From Mycobacterium sp. 852002-40037_SCH5390672 (lineage in GTDB: Bacteria > Actinomycetota > Actinomycetes > Mycobacteriales > Mycobacteriaceae): a stretch of 64,000 bases of DNA. Positions within the stretch are counted from its first letter, which is position 1; every line of letters starts with the position of its first letter. Below are positions 37,874 to 49,000 of the stretch, piece after piece. Where the stretch lies: positions 1-64,000 of the forward strand of contig NZ_LZTA01000001.1 of the NCBI RefSeq assembly GCF_001665875.1, read 5' to 3'. The position numbers and the translations under genes are program-made. The notes below the pieces were generated by a model that was given only the letters and a program-made list of their open reading frames with translations, had not been told where the DNA came from and searched no databases.

Positions 37874-40800
37874 CTACGGCTTGATGCGGATCGGTCCGGG
37901 CGACCACCATCCGGTGCGGGTGGCGGTGCCCAGGTCGAGTTGCGCCGGGTGCGCGTCGGCGATGGTGTCGAATTTGCGCAGCGATCCCCAGTCGCGGCCC
38001 CAGTCGTGCGACAGGTATGTGGACATCACGTGGGCTCGCAGCAACAGGTCGGTGATGCCCAGCAGGCCGCCGTTGACGCCGTCCTGCCAGGTGTCGGTGT
38101 CCTGCTTCTTGGCGTTGTAGTCCGGGGTGATGCGGAACTGCGGGATCTCGGTGACGCCGTTGACGTGCAGCATCGGCTGCTGGCAGGGGAACGCCAACCC
38201 GACCGCCCAGTCCATCAGCACCGGCCGCTTCGAACCGATGTACTCCTGCAACGAGCGCAGCTCCGGTACCCGGGGCGGGGTCAGGGCGATCCAGTCGTCC
38301 GGTGTCAGGGACAGGTCCTCGGCGACCACCCGCACCGCGACCGCGTCGGAGGGCATTTGGGAGCGCGCGAAGCGCAGGTTCCGCCACACTTTGGGTTGCT
38401 CGCCGTACAGGTCGTAGGGCACCAGGCGGCCGGCGGGCAGCACGGCGCCGCCGGGACCGGGCCTGCCGAATTCCAGCTCGACCGTTTGTCCACTGGTGTG
38501 GTGGTGCAGGATGCTGTTCCCGGCGATCGTGCCCGCGGCGGTTACCACCACCAGCGGATGCCCGTCGTCGGCCTTCGGCAGCTGGTACCACGCCGAGGTG
38601 AGCTTGCTCTGCTGTTGCGCGCCGGTGGTGTAGCTGCCGGCCAGCGGAACCTGATCGGGGTTGAGGCCGTACGGGAGCGGCACGGTCGATCCGTTGATGC
38701 CCGGCGTCGTCAGTTTGGTCGGCGCATCCCAGTCGTAGTCGGTGCCGGGCTGTGGCACCGACGTCTCCTTGACCGACTCGGCCAGGGTGCGTTCCGGTAC
38801 GCCGTTGGGCGTGAATCCCGTTGGGCTGACGCCACCCAGCGGTCCCAGCGGGCCGTAATTGTCGGGCTGCCCTGTGGTGAGAGGCGCCATGAAACCGACG
38901 TTGCTGTCCGGCTCGACCAGCACGTCGTCGGCCAACCCGCAGCCCCCACTGAACTCCCGCAGGTTGTCCCAGGCATTGGAGTAGGTGGGGTACTGACGAA
39001 CGATGCCGGCCACCATCGACGCGATGAACACCAGTGCCATGAAGCCGGCCGCGACGGGGATGGGCGCAGCCGTCAGCGCGCGCGCCAATCGGCCTTCGCC
39101 GCGGTCCCTGGGTGCGAAGTGCAGGTACACCGCCCACAGCGCGGTAACCACGAAGAGCGCGAAAAAGACTGTGCTGATGGTGATTCCGCCGGCTTTTGGC
39201 ATTGCGCTGTTGAACGGGACGCCGTAACTGGAGACGTACCACCAGCCGTTCGTGGTGGCGAAACACAGCGCCACTACGAAGAACAGTGCCGCCAGGAACG
39301 CCATGCGGTTGCGCGACCAGCGCAGAATCTCATGGGACACCAGCACAGTCGTCAGCGCCGCCATCGCCGCTCCCACCGCGGCGAACAGTCCGAAGTGGTG
39401 CACCCACTTGGTGGGGGTGAACATCAGGAAGAACATGGTGCCGAAGATGACACCCATCAACCGCCAGGCCGGCCCGCGCGCTACCCCGGGAACCCGCTTG
39501 CGCCGCAACATGATGAAGACGGCCGTGAAAAGACACAAGGCAGCGACCAGGAACCCGAAGCGGCGTGACAGCGACCCGTCGACGGTCGGCAGAATCAGGT
39601 AGTAGTAGCGCAGGTTCTCGGTGTACCAGGCCTGGCTGGGGCCGATGGAGGTGCGAATCCTGGTGGCTTCCAACACCGTTGACAGGGTCTGATCGGCGAA
39701 CACCACGGTGAGGATGACGGTGCCGGCGGCCAGCATCGGCGCCACCAGCGGCCAGGTGCCGACCAGGCGGTGACGGCGGACCAAAATGCGCAGGATCGGG
39801 CGGCCACCGGCGACCAGCGCGGCAACCGCGATCAATCCGGTGGGCTGGACGCCGAGGGTGAACGCCGCGGTGATGACCGCCAGCGCCGCGGGCGTCAGCC
39901 GGCTGTAGCGCATGGAGCGCTCGATCAGCACATAGGTGATCAACGATCCGACAGCGATGATCGGCTCGGGGCGCAGGCCGTTGTTGAACGGCATCCAGGC
40001 GGTCAGCAGGACCATGCCCGCCGCCCAGTTCGCCGGCTTGCTCGCGGCCACCGCGGGGCCCAGCCGGGGCAGCACCTCACGCGAGAGCAGCAGCCAGCAC
40101 ACTATTCCCGCGATCAAGTCCGGCAACCGCATCCACAGGCTGGCGTCGGTGACATGGGTCATCAGCGCCAGCAAGTTGTAGTACCAGCCGAACGGGTCCT
40201 CGGGGCTACCGAACCAGCGGAAGTAGTTCGACATGTAGCCGGCGCGGTCGGCGACCCGGGCCATGCCCAGGATGTAGCCGTCATCGGAAGAGTTGGCCCC
40301 GATCACATGCCACAGCACGAAGCCGGAGATCACGGTGACGTCGGCCAGGGTGAACGTGCGCCAGTTCGCCGGAATGAGCCGGCGCATCCGCCGCCCGTCC
40401 AACTGGTCGAGGCGCCACAGCGCAACCAGCGAGACGATGGTGGACACGATCGCCAGCACCATCGCGACCAGCTTCAGCGTCGTTGGTGTGGTGGAGAACC
40501 GGGTGTCGATGGTCGCCGACAATTTCAGGTCCGCCGGGGCCGCCCCGGTGAGGTCGGTGAACACCCCCACGATCTGCGGCCGCAGGTTCGGGTCGGGGAA
40601 ACCGCCGCCGAGCGGTTTGCCCGCCGGATCGTTCAATCCGACAAAGGTGGCGAAGGCGCCCGCTTTGGTCGAAGTGATCTCGATGCGCTGACATTGCGGG
40701 GACGCCACCTGATCCCGCGCCGCGCTCGCGATCACCACGTTGCGGTCGGTGACGTCGACGCGTTTGCCGTTGACGACCACGAACAACGCGTTGAGTGCGG

Positions 40801-41113
40801 CGTCCTTGCCCTTCTTGGGCGCCGTACTCAGTACGACCCCGCCGTCTGGGGGCAGGGAGCGCACCACAGCGCACGGCACGGTTACCTTCACGTCGACCGG
40901 TGTGAGCGAAATCAGCGGCGCGGTAACGCTGTTCAGCTGGCCGTTTTGCGGCCAGTTCAGCGTGGCCGTGGTCTGCACGACGGGCAGCAGCGGCGTCGCG
41001 ATCGACAGGATGAAACCGATCAGCCCGGCGATCGTCGCGATCCAGCGCGTCACGCGCACGTCCTGGGGGGGGGCCGCTTTGCTTCCGCGATTGTTGACGG
41101 TCGTGACGCTCAT
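37874..41113 (-). CDS. embB: Arabinosyltransferase EmbB
   Basis: A 1079-aa GT-C enzyme with about 15 membrane helices and a large periplasmic carbohydrate-binding C-terminus. It works with EmbA to build the branched terminal arabinan of arabinogalactan and is the main ethambutol target. The catalytic loop is [14 protein letters not shown] with Asp277 (equivalent to D299 of M. tuberculosis). The methionine corresponding to M306 is present (Met284, codon 40262-40264). At the position of G406 this protein has Pro384. The FNNGLRPEP and WDWGSL-like ([13 protein letters not shown]) motifs are conserved. The ATG overlaps the embA stop by 4 bases. Confidence 0.97.
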   Translation of the reverse strand: MSVTTVNNRGSKAAPPQDVRVTRWIATIAGLIGFILSIATPLLPVVQTTATLNWPQNGQLNSVTAPLISLTPVDVKVTVPCAVVRSLPPDGGVVLSTAPKKGKDAALNALFVVVNGKRVDVTDRNVVIASAARDQVASPQCQRIEITSTKAGAFATFVGLNDPAGKPLGGGFPDPNLRPQIVGVFTDLTGAAPADLKLSATIDTRFSTTPTTLKLVAMVLAIVSTIVSLVALWRLDQLDGRRMRRLIPANWRTFTLADVTVISGFVLWHVIGANSSDDGYILGMARVADRAGYMSNYFRWFGSPEDPFGWYYNLLALMTHVTDASLWMRLPDLIAGIVCWLLLSREVLPRLGPAVAASKPANWAAGMVLLTAWMPFNNGLRPEPIIAVGSLITYVLIERSMRYSRLTPAALAVITAAFTLGVQPTGLIAVAALVAGGRPILRILVRRHRLVGTWPLVAPMLAAGTVILTVVFADQTLSTVLEATRIRTSIGPSQAWYTENLRYYYLILPTVDGSLSRRFGFLVAALCLFTAVFIMLRRKRVPGVARGPAWRLMGVIFGTMFFLMFTPTKWVHHFGLFAAVGAAMAALTTVLVSHEILRWSRNRMAFLAALFFVVALCFATTNGWWYVSSYGVPFNSAMPKAGGITISTVFFALFVVTALWAVYLHFAPRDRGEGRLARALTAAPIPVAAGFMALVFIASMVAGIVRQYPTYSNAWDNLREFSGGCGLADDVLVEPDSNVGFMAPLTTGQPDNYGPLGPLGGVSPTGFTPNGVPERTLAESVKETSVPQPGTDYDWDAPTKLTTPGINGSTVPLPYGLNPDQVPLAGSYTTGAQQQSKLTSAWYQLPKADDGHPLVVVTAAGTIAGNSILHHHTSGQTVELEFGRPGPGGAVLPAGRLVPYDLYGEQPKVWRNLRFARSQMPSDAVAVRVVAEDLSLTPDDWIALTPPRVPELRSLQEYIGSKRPVLMDWAVGLAFPCQQPMLHVNGVTEIPQFRITPDYNAKKQDTDTWQDGVNGGLLGITDLLLRAHVMSTYLSHDWGRDWGSLRKFDTIADAHPAQLDLGTATRTGWWSPGPIRIKP

Positions 41114-44100
41114 GGAAGCGCTCGAATCGGTCCCTGCCGGCTCCAGCCGTGCACTGTCATCACACCCTGTTCGATTACGGCGTCCGGCGCCTGATCAGCC
41201 GGCACCAACCGGAAGTACTGCTCCACGGATCCCCAGTCGCGATACCAGTCGCCACGCAGATACGTCGAGATCGTCGAGGTGCGCAGCATTGTCTGCAGGA
41301 ATAGGAACGGGCCACCGGCCTCGCTGGCCTCCCAGCCGTTCGACGACGACGCCGTCTGCTTGTGATCGGGAAGGATCCGGTACCCCGGAAGTTCGGCAAC
41401 GCCAAGGTGTTCGGAGAACGGCCGCTGGCACGGGAAGTTTGCGGCGGTCGCGATGTCCATCAGCACGGGCGTCTTCGATCCCATCAATTGCTGCAGGGTC
41501 TGCAGCACCGGGACCCGCGGCGGCGTGAACGCGAACCACTGATCCGAACTCAGGTTCGGGTCGTACGCGACGATGCGCGCCACGTTCGCCTCGGGCGGCG
41601 CCCAGGTCAGCGGGAACCGCAGATTGCGCCACGCCGGCTCCGGCCCGATGTCGATCGGCTGCACCTCCGCCAGCGGCTGCGTGGTGCCGTCGGGACGCGA
41701 AATGCCCCACTGCAGTTTCAGTGACTGCCCGTAGGTGAAGGTGCCGTCCTCCTTGTACGACCAGATGGCGCCGGACGCCGACACCACGACGATCGGCCGG
41801 TCGCCGGTGCGCGGCGGCAGCTGATACCAGGCCGAGGTGGCCGTGGCGGCCAGCGAGTTCTCGCCGTAGCTGCCCATCACCGGGGTGCGGGCCGGGTCGA
41901 GGCCGAACGGCAGCGCCGCGCGTGAGCCGTTGACCCCGGCCGGGCCTTTTCCGCCGGCCGTGCCCGCGGAATCACTCATGGCGGCGTTGGGCTTGTTCGG
42001 TGACGCGTCGGAATTCACCACGCCCGGTTTGGTCACCACCGGGTACGACCTGAGGTCATCGCCCACGCCGTCGGGTTTGAAGCCGACCGGATTGCTACCG
42101 CCGAGCGGGCCGTCCGGGCCGAACGTCTGCCCGGGCGCCGGCTGCAACATGCCCGCATTGGGGTCGGGCTCGGCCAGCACGTCGTCGGCCATGGCGCAGC
42201 TGGCGGGCGACAGCCCCGAGCTGATGGCGGCGAGATTGGCCTTGCCGGTGGTGTAGAGCGGGTAGCGGAACACCGCGCCTTTGGTGAGCGAGGCGACTTC
42301 GCCGATGACCATGATGGTCGCGACCACCAGCAGTGGCGTCGACGCCAGCACGCGGTTGCGCCGGTTGTCCTTGACTTCGGTGTGCCCGGCGTAGTCCATC
42401 CGGAAGTGCTGCCAGGCGGCCAGCAGGCCGGTAATGATCGACAACGTCAAGAACATCGACGTCACCGGGTGGCTCGCGATGACCGGCTGGATGTCGTACC
42501 ACGGCACCCCGTAGTTGCCGACGTAGAACCAGCCGTTGATGCCCGAGGTCGCCACCGCCAGCACGAACAGCAGCGCCGTCACGTACAGCGTCAGGTTGCG
42601 GCGGTTGTGCAGGCCGATCCGGGCGCAGGCGAACGCGGTGACCGCGCCCAGCGCCCCGGTCAGCCCGGCGAACGCACCGAACTGAATCGCCCACTTCGTC
42701 GGCGTGAACGTCAGCAGCAGCAGGCCGAACGCGGTGGTGCCGATCAGTCGCCAGGCGGGCCCGGTGGCCACGCCCGGAATCCGGCCGCGGCGCAGCAGGA
42801 TGACCAGCATTCCGAACATGCACAGCAGCAGCACCAGCACCGCGAATCGCCGCGCCATGGACCCGTCGGGGTTGGATTCCACCGTGAGGAAGTAGTAGCG
42901 CAGCCAATCCTGGTACCAGGCGATGGTCGGGCCGACCTTGTACTTGATGCGGGCCGACTCGCCGACCGTGGCCAGCGTCTGACTGCGGAACACCACCACG
43001 AGGATCAGCGACGCCGAGGCCGCCAGCACCGCCAGGGGTGCCAGTAATCCGTCGGTCGTCCGGCGGCGCCGTATCGTCTGGGCGACGGCCCGGGCCCCGG
43101 TCAGCAGCGCGGCGACGGCGATCAGGCCCTGCGGTGCCAGCGTCGCGCTCAGCAACGCCACGATGATGGCCAGCGCCGCCGGGGCCAACCGCCGCAGGGC
43201 GATCGCGCGTTCCACCAGCAGCCAGGTGACCAGCACGCCGAGGGCGATCAGCGGCTCGGGTCGCAGTCCGTTGTTGAACGGCAGCCACGCCGCCACGAAC
43301 ACCGCGCCCGCGGTGAAGACCGCAACCCGGTTGGCCGCCAGGCCGCCACGGCCCGGTCCCAGCCGGCGCAGCACCCAATGGCTGATGATGAGCCAGCACC
43401 CGATTGCGGCCAGCGTCGCCGGCAGCCGCATCCAGACGCCGGCCGTGCTCACCGACGCCATCTTGGCCAGCACCCCGAGATACCAATCGAAGGGCGCGTC
43501 CGTGGCGCCGAAGTAGCGGTAGTAGTTGGCGATGTAGCCGGCACCGGGAGCGACGCGGGCGATGGTCAGGTTGTAGCCGTCGTCCGACGAGGTGGCGCCG
43601 ATGATGTGCCACAACAGCAGGGTGGCGACCACCCCGGCGTCGGCGATCCACGTCGCGATTCCTACCCGCCGCCAGTTGGCAAGGCGCGTGCCGGGGCGGT
43701 ACCTGGACAGCCAGGCGATCGGGGAGCGCCAGTTGAGCAGCGTGCTGCCACCTCGGCTCCGGTGATCCAGCACCGCAAGCGCGATGATGGCCGTCAGCAC
43801 GGCCAGTACGCCCAGGACCATCACGATTTCCTTGATGGCGGTGGGCGCGGTGATGAATCGGGTGTCGATGTCGATGCGGGCCGACAATCCCGGCCCGGTG
43901 GGCACCTTCAAGTCGGTGAAGACGCCGCCGACCTGGGGCTTCTTTTCGGGCGGCAGGACCCCGGAGGCGCCGGGTATGCCGACGAAATCGGCGCCGGTCG
44001 CGCCGGCGTCTGCCCAGGCGTGCAGCACGCTGCACCCTCCGGCGTCGACGGCCGAGCGTTGTGCGACCGCGGCCACGGTGTCCCGGAACGCGACGACGAC

Positions 44101-44436
44101 CACGTCCTTGTTCGCCCGCACGAACAGCCCGTTCTTCCCGGCGTCCATGCCGCCGGGTGGCAAGGTCGAGACCACCAGGCCGCCGCCGGCGGGCAGGGTG
44201 GCGATTGCGGGGCAGGGAATGGAGATGTCCAGCGCGCGGGGCGCTCCTGACACCAGGGGTGCGGTGATCTGGCTGACGTGCCCGTCTGTGGTGCCCTGCG
44301 GCCACAGGATCGTTGCGGTGGTCTGCTTTACCGGAAGCAGCGGGACGGACAGGCACAGCAGAAGGCCCACGATCCCGGCGATGGCGGCCACCGATCGGGG
44401 GATCCGCTGCGATCGCTCTTTACCGTCGTGGGGCAC
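41110..44436 (-). CDS. embA: Arabinosyltransferase EmbA
   Basis: A 1108-aa GT-C arabinosyltransferase, partner of EmbB in forming the 3,5-branched hexa-arabinan. The N-terminal helix is followed by [15 protein letters not shown] and a periplasmic domain, and the GT-C loop is [29 protein letters not shown] and [12 protein letters not shown] are conserved. GTG 44436 gives the N-terminus VPHDGKERS, which agrees with M. tuberculosis; the longer open frame has no family support. A TACGAT -10 lies 9-14 bases upstream. It is the first gene of embA-embB; the arsR cassette separates it from embC. Confidence 0.97.
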   Translation of the reverse strand: MPHDGKERSQRIPRSVAAIAGIVGLLLCLSVPLLPVKQTTATILWPQGTTDGHVSQITAPLVSGAPRALDISIPCPAIATLPAGGGLVVSTLPPGGMDAGKNGLFVRANKDVVVVAFRDTVAAVAQRSAVDAGGCSVLHAWADAGATGADFVGIPGASGVLPPEKKPQVGGVFTDLKVPTGPGLSARIDIDTRFITAPTAIKEIVMVLGVLAVLTAIIALAVLDHRSRGGSTLLNWRSPIAWLSRYRPGTRLANWRRVGIATWIADAGVVATLLLWHIIGATSSDDGYNLTIARVAPGAGYIANYYRYFGATDAPFDWYLGVLAKMASVSTAGVWMRLPATLAAIGCWLIISHWVLRRLGPGRGGLAANRVAVFTAGAVFVAAWLPFNNGLRPEPLIALGVLVTWLLVERAIALRRLAPAALAIIVALLSATLAPQGLIAVAALLTGARAVAQTIRRRRTTDGLLAPLAVLAASASLILVVVFRSQTLATVGESARIKYKVGPTIAWYQDWLRYYFLTVESNPDGSMARRFAVLVLLLCMFGMLVILLRRGRIPGVATGPAWRLIGTTAFGLLLLTFTPTKWAIQFGAFAGLTGALGAVTAFACARIGLHNRRNLTLYVTALLFVLAVATSGINGWFYVGNYGVPWYDIQPVIASHPVTSMFLTLSIITGLLAAWQHFRMDYAGHTEVKDNRRNRVLASTPLLVVATIMVIGEVASLTKGAVFRYPLYTTGKANLAAISSGLSPASCAMADDVLAEPDPNAGMLQPAPGQTFGPDGPLGGSNPVGFKPDGVGDDLRSYPVVTKPGVVNSDASPNKPNAAMSDSAGTAGGKGPAGVNGSRAALPFGLDPARTPVMGSYGENSLAATATSAWYQLPPRTGDRPIVVVSASGAIWSYKEDGTFTYGQSLKLQWGISRPDGTTQPLAEVQPIDIGPEPAWRNLRFPLTWAPPEANVARIVAYDPNLSSDQWFAFTPPRVPVLQTLQQLMGSKTPVLMDIATAANFPCQRPFSEHLGVAELPGYRILPDHKQTASSSNGWEASEAGGPFLFLQTMLRTSTISTYLRGDWYRDWGSVEQYFRLVPADQAPDAVIEQGVMTVHGWSRQGPIRALP

Positions 44437-44444
44437 GAGGCTCG

Positions 44445-44450
44445 ATCGTA
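44445..44450 (-). promoter_or_regulatory. -10 element of embA
   Basis: TACGAT reads on the minus strand at -14 to -9 relative to the embA GTG, predicting a near-leaderless transcript. In M. tuberculosis, ethambutol-resistance mutations cluster at -8 to -16 before embA, which is the same interval. The 80-base gap before embA thus seems to be the preserved embA promoter region. Confidence 0.55.
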
Positions 44451-44516
44451 AGCGACGCGGCTTTGTCCGATGAGGACGCGGGGCCGCGCAACGCCCTCGA
44501 CACAAAACGTCGGACG

Positions 44517-45140
44517 CTATCGGCGGACTCGGGTCGCCAGCTTGGCGACCCCCGGACCGTCGAGGTCGGCCAGGGCGGCCGGACGGCCGGTCATGGCCAG
44601 CAGGAGCGCCTCGCCGGGGCCCGTCACCTCGGGCCCGTCGCCGTGCGTCCATTCGACGTCGGTGGCGCGCAGGCGTAGCCCCCGGATTCTGCGTCCGGCG
44701 CCGAGTCGGGGATTACCGGGCACCAGGGGAAGGATCCGCTCGAGCCGATCAGCCGGCACGTCACGCGGCCGGTCGAGCGCGCGCCGGATGTCCTGGTGAT
44801 GGATGGTGCCGTCGACGAGTGCGATCATCCCGCCGAAACCTGCTGTCAATCCCCGCGGTTGGAGGTGGCTGCGCAGGACTCCCAGCAGCTGTTGCGGGGA
44901 CAGGGCCGCGAATTCGTCGACGCCCACCTGGTTTGCCCGCACGATCCGGCCCTTGGCGAACCGTTTCAGCAGCCCCAACGCGCCCAGCTCATCGTAGCTG
45001 ATCACATGCGCGACAACGTCTTTCACGCTCCATCGGGTGCAGAGGGTGGGAGCATCCCAGTCTCGCGGTGTCAGGGTGGCAAGAAAATCTGCGAGGTCGA
45101 CCCGCTCGGCATGGGCCATGGTCATCAGATCGGAGCTCAT
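44517..45140 (-). CDS. Maleylpyruvate-isomerase / DinB-like family protein
   Basis: A 207-aa protein of the mycothiol-dependent isomerase / DinB-like superfamily. The N-terminal four-helix part has the motif [15 protein letters not shown] and [10 protein letters not shown] with histidines that can bind a divalent metal; the C-terminal part ([21 protein letters not shown]) is like the family's second domain. Members use metal and often mycothiol for isomerisation or detoxification. The substrate is unknown. It starts within the stop of the upstream AHSA1 gene (4-base overlap), forming the third gene of the arsR cassette, and its stop lies 80 bases before embA. Confidence 0.85.
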   Translation of the reverse strand: MSSDLMTMAHAERVDLADFLATLTPRDWDAPTLCTRWSVKDVVAHVISYDELGALGLLKRFAKGRIVRANQVGVDEFAALSPQQLLGVLRSHLQPRGLTAGFGGMIALVDGTIHHQDIRRALDRPRDVPADRLERILPLVPGNPRLGAGRRIRGLRLRATDVEWTHGDGPEVTGPGEALLLAMTGRPAALADLDGPGVAKLATRVRR

Positions 45141-45622
45141 CGCGAGTCACCGCCACTGAACAACGCCACGTACCGGCCTAGGTACAGCGGCCAGCCCGCA
45201 TCACCATCGACGCCGTCGGCGACGGACTCCCAGCCCGTCCCGTGGCGGTCCAGATGGCGGTGTACGAGTTCGACTCGGGTGCGTTCGTCGGACTCGGCGG
45301 TGAAGCGGACGTCGACCTCGCTCGTCTTGGCCGGGTCGGTTTCCACCTGCCATGTCGGACCGATATCCCAGCTGAACATCACCCGGTGGGGCGGCTCGTA
45401 GGCCAGGATGCGTGCCCATCGGCACACGCTGCCGTCGACACCTCGGTCGTAAATGTGGCCGCCCACTTGGGGTTCGAACACTGTCTCGGCGATCGGGACC
45501 GCCAACAGATTGTGCTCGCGCGGCTTGAATGCGCCGAACTGTTCGGTGAAGGCGGCGAACGCGCGCTCGATGGGGGCGTTGACGACGACGTGGTGGTTGA
45601 CGTTGGGAATTCGCTGCGTCAT
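45137..45622 (-). CDS. SRPBCC/AHSA1-type protein
   Basis: A 161-aa protein of the START-like SRPBCC fold, AHSA1 subfamily. Typical features are VNAPIERAFAAFTEQFGAF near the N-terminus, VGGHIYDRGVDGSVCRWARILAYEPPHRVMFSWDI in the middle and a C-terminal helix ending GWPLYLGRYVALF. Proteins of this type often sit beside an ArsR regulator and bind hydrophobic ligands. ATG 45622 overlaps the arsR stop by 4 bases. A longer open frame reaching 45781 runs through arsR and is rejected. Confidence 0.88.
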   Translation of the reverse strand: MTQRIPNVNHHVVVNAPIERAFAAFTEQFGAFKPREHNLLAVPIAETVFEPQVGGHIYDRGVDGSVCRWARILAYEPPHRVMFSWDIGPTWQVETDPAKTSEVDVRFTAESDERTRVELVHRHLDRHGTGWESVADGVDGDAGWPLYLGRYVALFSGGDSR

Positions 45623-45942
45623 GGTGCTCCTTCGTTCATCTCGTCGATGGTCTGCGCGTAGCCGGCCAGCGCCTGTGTCCAGAACCGGTCGAGATCGGCG
45701 CGTAAAGCCTGCAGACCGCCGGGGTCGAGCTGATAGACCCGACGGGTTCCCGCGGGGCGGTCGCGCACCAGCCCGGCGCACTTGAGCACCTTGAGATGCT
45801 GGGACACCGCCGGTCGGCTGACCGGCAGGTCGCGCGCCAACTCACCGACCGCCAACGGGCCGTGCGCGAGGCGTTCCACAATGGCGCGCCGCGTCCCGTC
45901 CGCCAAGGCCAGCCAGACGTCACCTGTTTGGTAAGTCGCCAC
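45619..45942 (-). CDS. ArsR-family transcriptional regulator
   Basis: A 107-aa winged-helix regulator. The recognition region is LAVGELARDLPVSRPAVSQHLKVLKCAGLV with wing DRPAGTRRVYQLD. It lacks the cysteine motif (ELCVC-type) of metal-sensing ArsR proteins, so it probably senses a small molecule or acts with the neighbouring AHSA1 protein, as in many ArsR/SRPBCC pairs. The GTG start is 9 bases from a -10 hexamer, so the mRNA is near-leaderless. First gene of a three-gene unit with 4-base overlaps, placed between embC and embA. Confidence 0.92.
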   Translation of the reverse strand: MATYQTGDVWLALADGTRRAIVERLAHGPLAVGELARDLPVSRPAVSQHLKVLKCAGLVRDRPAGTRRVYQLDPGGLQALRADLDRFWTQALAGYAQTIDEMNEGAP

Positions 45943-45979
45943 GAACCGTAAGCATAGACTTACCGATAGCGAGTCTCAA
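45942..45979 (-). promoter_or_regulatory. Promoter and candidate ArsR operator of the cassette
   Basis: On the minus strand TTGAGA (45974-45979), a 17-bp spacer and TATGCT (45951-45956) form a good sigma-A-type promoter, predicting initiation at about 45944. The inverted repeat GTAAG-N6-CTTAC (45948-45963) covers the -10, and another GTAAG half-site is at 45931-45935. This is the position expected for autorepression by the ArsR protein. Confidence 0.65.
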
Positions 45980-46050
45980 GGGACGCGGGTCGACCTATGC
46001 ACGCCTGACGCACCCACTCAACGCCGCCCTACCGTGATGCGTTGTGTCCC

Positions 46051-49000
46051 TTAGTGTCTCAGCGGCGCCGGACCCCACAGGCCGCTGCGTGTCGCTGTGC
46101 CCAGCAGCAGGCGGGCGGGCTCGGCGTCGGGGTAGTACGGCGTCAACCGTTGCAGCGAGCCCCAGTCGCGAGACCAGTCGTCCTTGAGATAGGTCGCCAT
46201 GGTGGTCGCCTTGGCCAACAGCTCGGTGATGCCCAGCGGACCACCGCCGTTGTTGTCCATCACCGGGGAGTTGGCTTCGGCGCCGAATCGGTCGGGCAGG
46301 ATGCGCCATCTCGGAGTCTCGTCGACGCCGTTCTGATGACCGAACGGTCGCTGGCAGGGGAAGGCCAGCCCGACGAGCCAGTCCAGGAACACCGGGGCGA
46401 CGGAGCCCACCACGTCTTGCAGCGTGCGCAGGTGCGGAATCCTCGGCGGGGTCAGTGCGATCCAGTGCTGCGGAGCCAGGTCTTCGTCGTCGGCGACCAG
46501 CCGAATCTGGCTGGCGGAACTCGGAATTGCCGACATCGGCAACCGCAGGTTGCGCCAGGCCGGCGACGCCCCCACGTCAGCGAATTGGAACGAACCGCCT
46601 GGGTGTCCGCCGGCCGCCTGGTCGTCCGTGGCCCACTGGACCTGGACCTCGCGCGGGTCGAACCGCCCGGAGGCACTCACCACGAGCAGCGGCCCCGCCT
46701 TGTCGCGGGCGGGTAGTCGGTACCAACTGGACCGCAGGTGCGCGGGAACCTGGATGCCGGAACGCCAGCTGCCGAGCACCGGTGTGCGCGTGGGGTCGAG
46801 GTTGAACGGCAGCTGCGCCGACGAGCCGTTGATCCCCGGCGCGGGGGTGGTGCCGCCCTCGGTGCCGGCCTGATTGCTGCCGGTCTTTTCCTCGTCGTTG
46901 ACAAAGCTGCGGTCACCCGGGCGTTCCATCACCGGGTCGGCGCGCACGTCGGCGGGAATTCCGTTGGGCGTGAAGGCTTCCGACAAGCCCGCGCCGAGTG
47001 CGTCGGCCACCGACGCTCTCACCGGCGTCAGCATTCCGGCGTTAGGGTCTTGTTCGACCAGCACGTCCTCGGCCAGTCCGCACGACTTTCCGGTCAGAGC
47101 CTGCAGGTTGGAGCGACCGACCGACCACGCCGGATACTGGTCGGTCATCGCCAGGGTCAGCGATGCGACCTCGAACACCACCAGGACCCAGGTCGCGATT
47201 GCCAAGGGGGACTGGATGATTCCGGCCGCCCGCGTGCCCAGTCGGGTCTTGGGCGGTCCGTTGTCGCGGGCGACGAAGTGGAACCACGTCGCCAGTAGCA
47301 GCACCACGACGGTCAAGCCGAGCAGCGCCGTGGCGAAGGCGTAATGCCAGGCCGGGAACTCATTCGACCACGGCACACCGAAATTCGATACGTACCACCA
47401 GCCGTTGACGCTGGCGAAGGACAACGCGACCAGGAACAGCACCACGGCGGCGTACACGGTCCGGTTGCGACGGGATCGCATCGCCACGGAGGTCACCGCC
47501 ACCGCCGCCAGCGCACCCAGCGGCCCGGCCAGTCCGGCGAAGACCCCGAAGTGGTGGGTCCATTTGGTGGGAGTGAACATCATCGCGACGAAGGAGATGA
47601 TGGTGATCCCGACGATGCGGCGGCTCGGGCCGACGGCCGTGCCGGGAATCCGGCCCTTGCGCAACGACATTGCCACCGTGATCCCGAGCGCGAGGACCAG
47701 CGCCAGCACGGCGAAGCGGCGGGCGACCGAGCCGTCGGGGCTGGCCATGAACAGTCGCTCGTAGCGGAGGTGTTCGTCGAACCAACTCAGGCTGGGTCCG
47801 ACCGCGCGCTTGAGCATGGTGGCCTGGATCTCACCGGTCAGGGTCTGGTCGCGGAAGATCAAGATCGCGGTCACGGTGACCGCGGCCAGCAGCGGCGCGA
47901 TCAGCGGTAGCGCCCCGAATCGTTTGGAGCGGCGGTGCAGGATGGTCCGCAGCGGCCCGATCGCGACCAGCAGCGCACCGATCGAGGCGATGCCCGTCGG
48001 CCCGGAGAACAGGGTCAGCGCGCCGATGATGCAGGCGATCGCCACGGGCAGCAGCCGGCTGGTGGCCACCGCGCGTTCCACCGAGCACCAGGTCAGCAGG
48101 ATGCCCAGCGCGATGATCGGCTCGGGCCGCAGCCCGTTGTCGAGCGGCAACCAGACGGCCAGGAACATGCCCGCCGCCGTCCAGGCCGCGGCCCGGTTCT
48201 GTTTGACGGCATGCCCGAGCCGGGGCATGACTTCACGGCTGATCACCCACCAGCACGTCAGGGCCATGACCAGGGTGGGCAGCCGCATCCAGACGCTGGT
48301 GGTGCTGACATGGGCCCACAGCGCCAGCAGGTCGTAGTACCAGCCGAACGGCGCTTCGGGCGTGCCGAACCAGCGGTAGTAGTTGGCCATGTAGCCGGCG
48401 TGCTCGGACACCCGGGCCATGGTCAGGATGTAGCCGTCGTCGGAGGTGTTGGCGCCGACGAAATGCCACCACACCAGCACGCCGATGACCAGGGCGTCCA
48501 GGCCGCCGATCGACCACCAGCGGGCGGGCAGGAAGCGGCGGTGCCGGGTTCCGTCGGCGGTGTCGAGGATGTGCAGGGCGATCAGGGCGGCGGCGGTCAG
48601 CACCAGCCCCAGGATCATCGCGGCCATCTTCAGCGGGGTGGGGCTGCTGCTGTAGCGGGTGTCGATGGTTGCCGAGAAGTTGAGGCCGGTCGGCGCTGGT
48701 CCGCTCAGATCGGTGAAGACGCCGACGATCTGCGGCCGGAAGTCGTAGCCGCTTTTCTCGCCGCGCAGCGGCGAGCCGGGATGCTCGGCGTTGGGTCCCT
48801 GGGTCAGCCCGACGAATTCGGCGGTGACCCGGTCGGCGTGCGCGGTGAAGGTCAACCGCTGGCAGGCCGGACTGAGCACCTGGCTCAACGGGGCGGTCAC
48901 CACCGGGACGTTGCGCACCACCAGCACCAGGTCGTTGTTGGCGCGCACGATCAGCAGACCCCGGTCGACGGCCTTCGGTGCCTGCTTGGGCACCGTCGAC

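Noticed and set aside
37940..39568. Long antisense open frame over embB, and similar ones over embA and embC
   Set aside because: High GC content leaves many antisense frames open. These lack any family similarity and embB is certain.
44437..44652. N-terminal extension of embA over the isomerase-type gene
   Set aside because: The predicted residues do not resemble EmbA and overlap a good gene. GTG 44436 matches the known start and the promoter.
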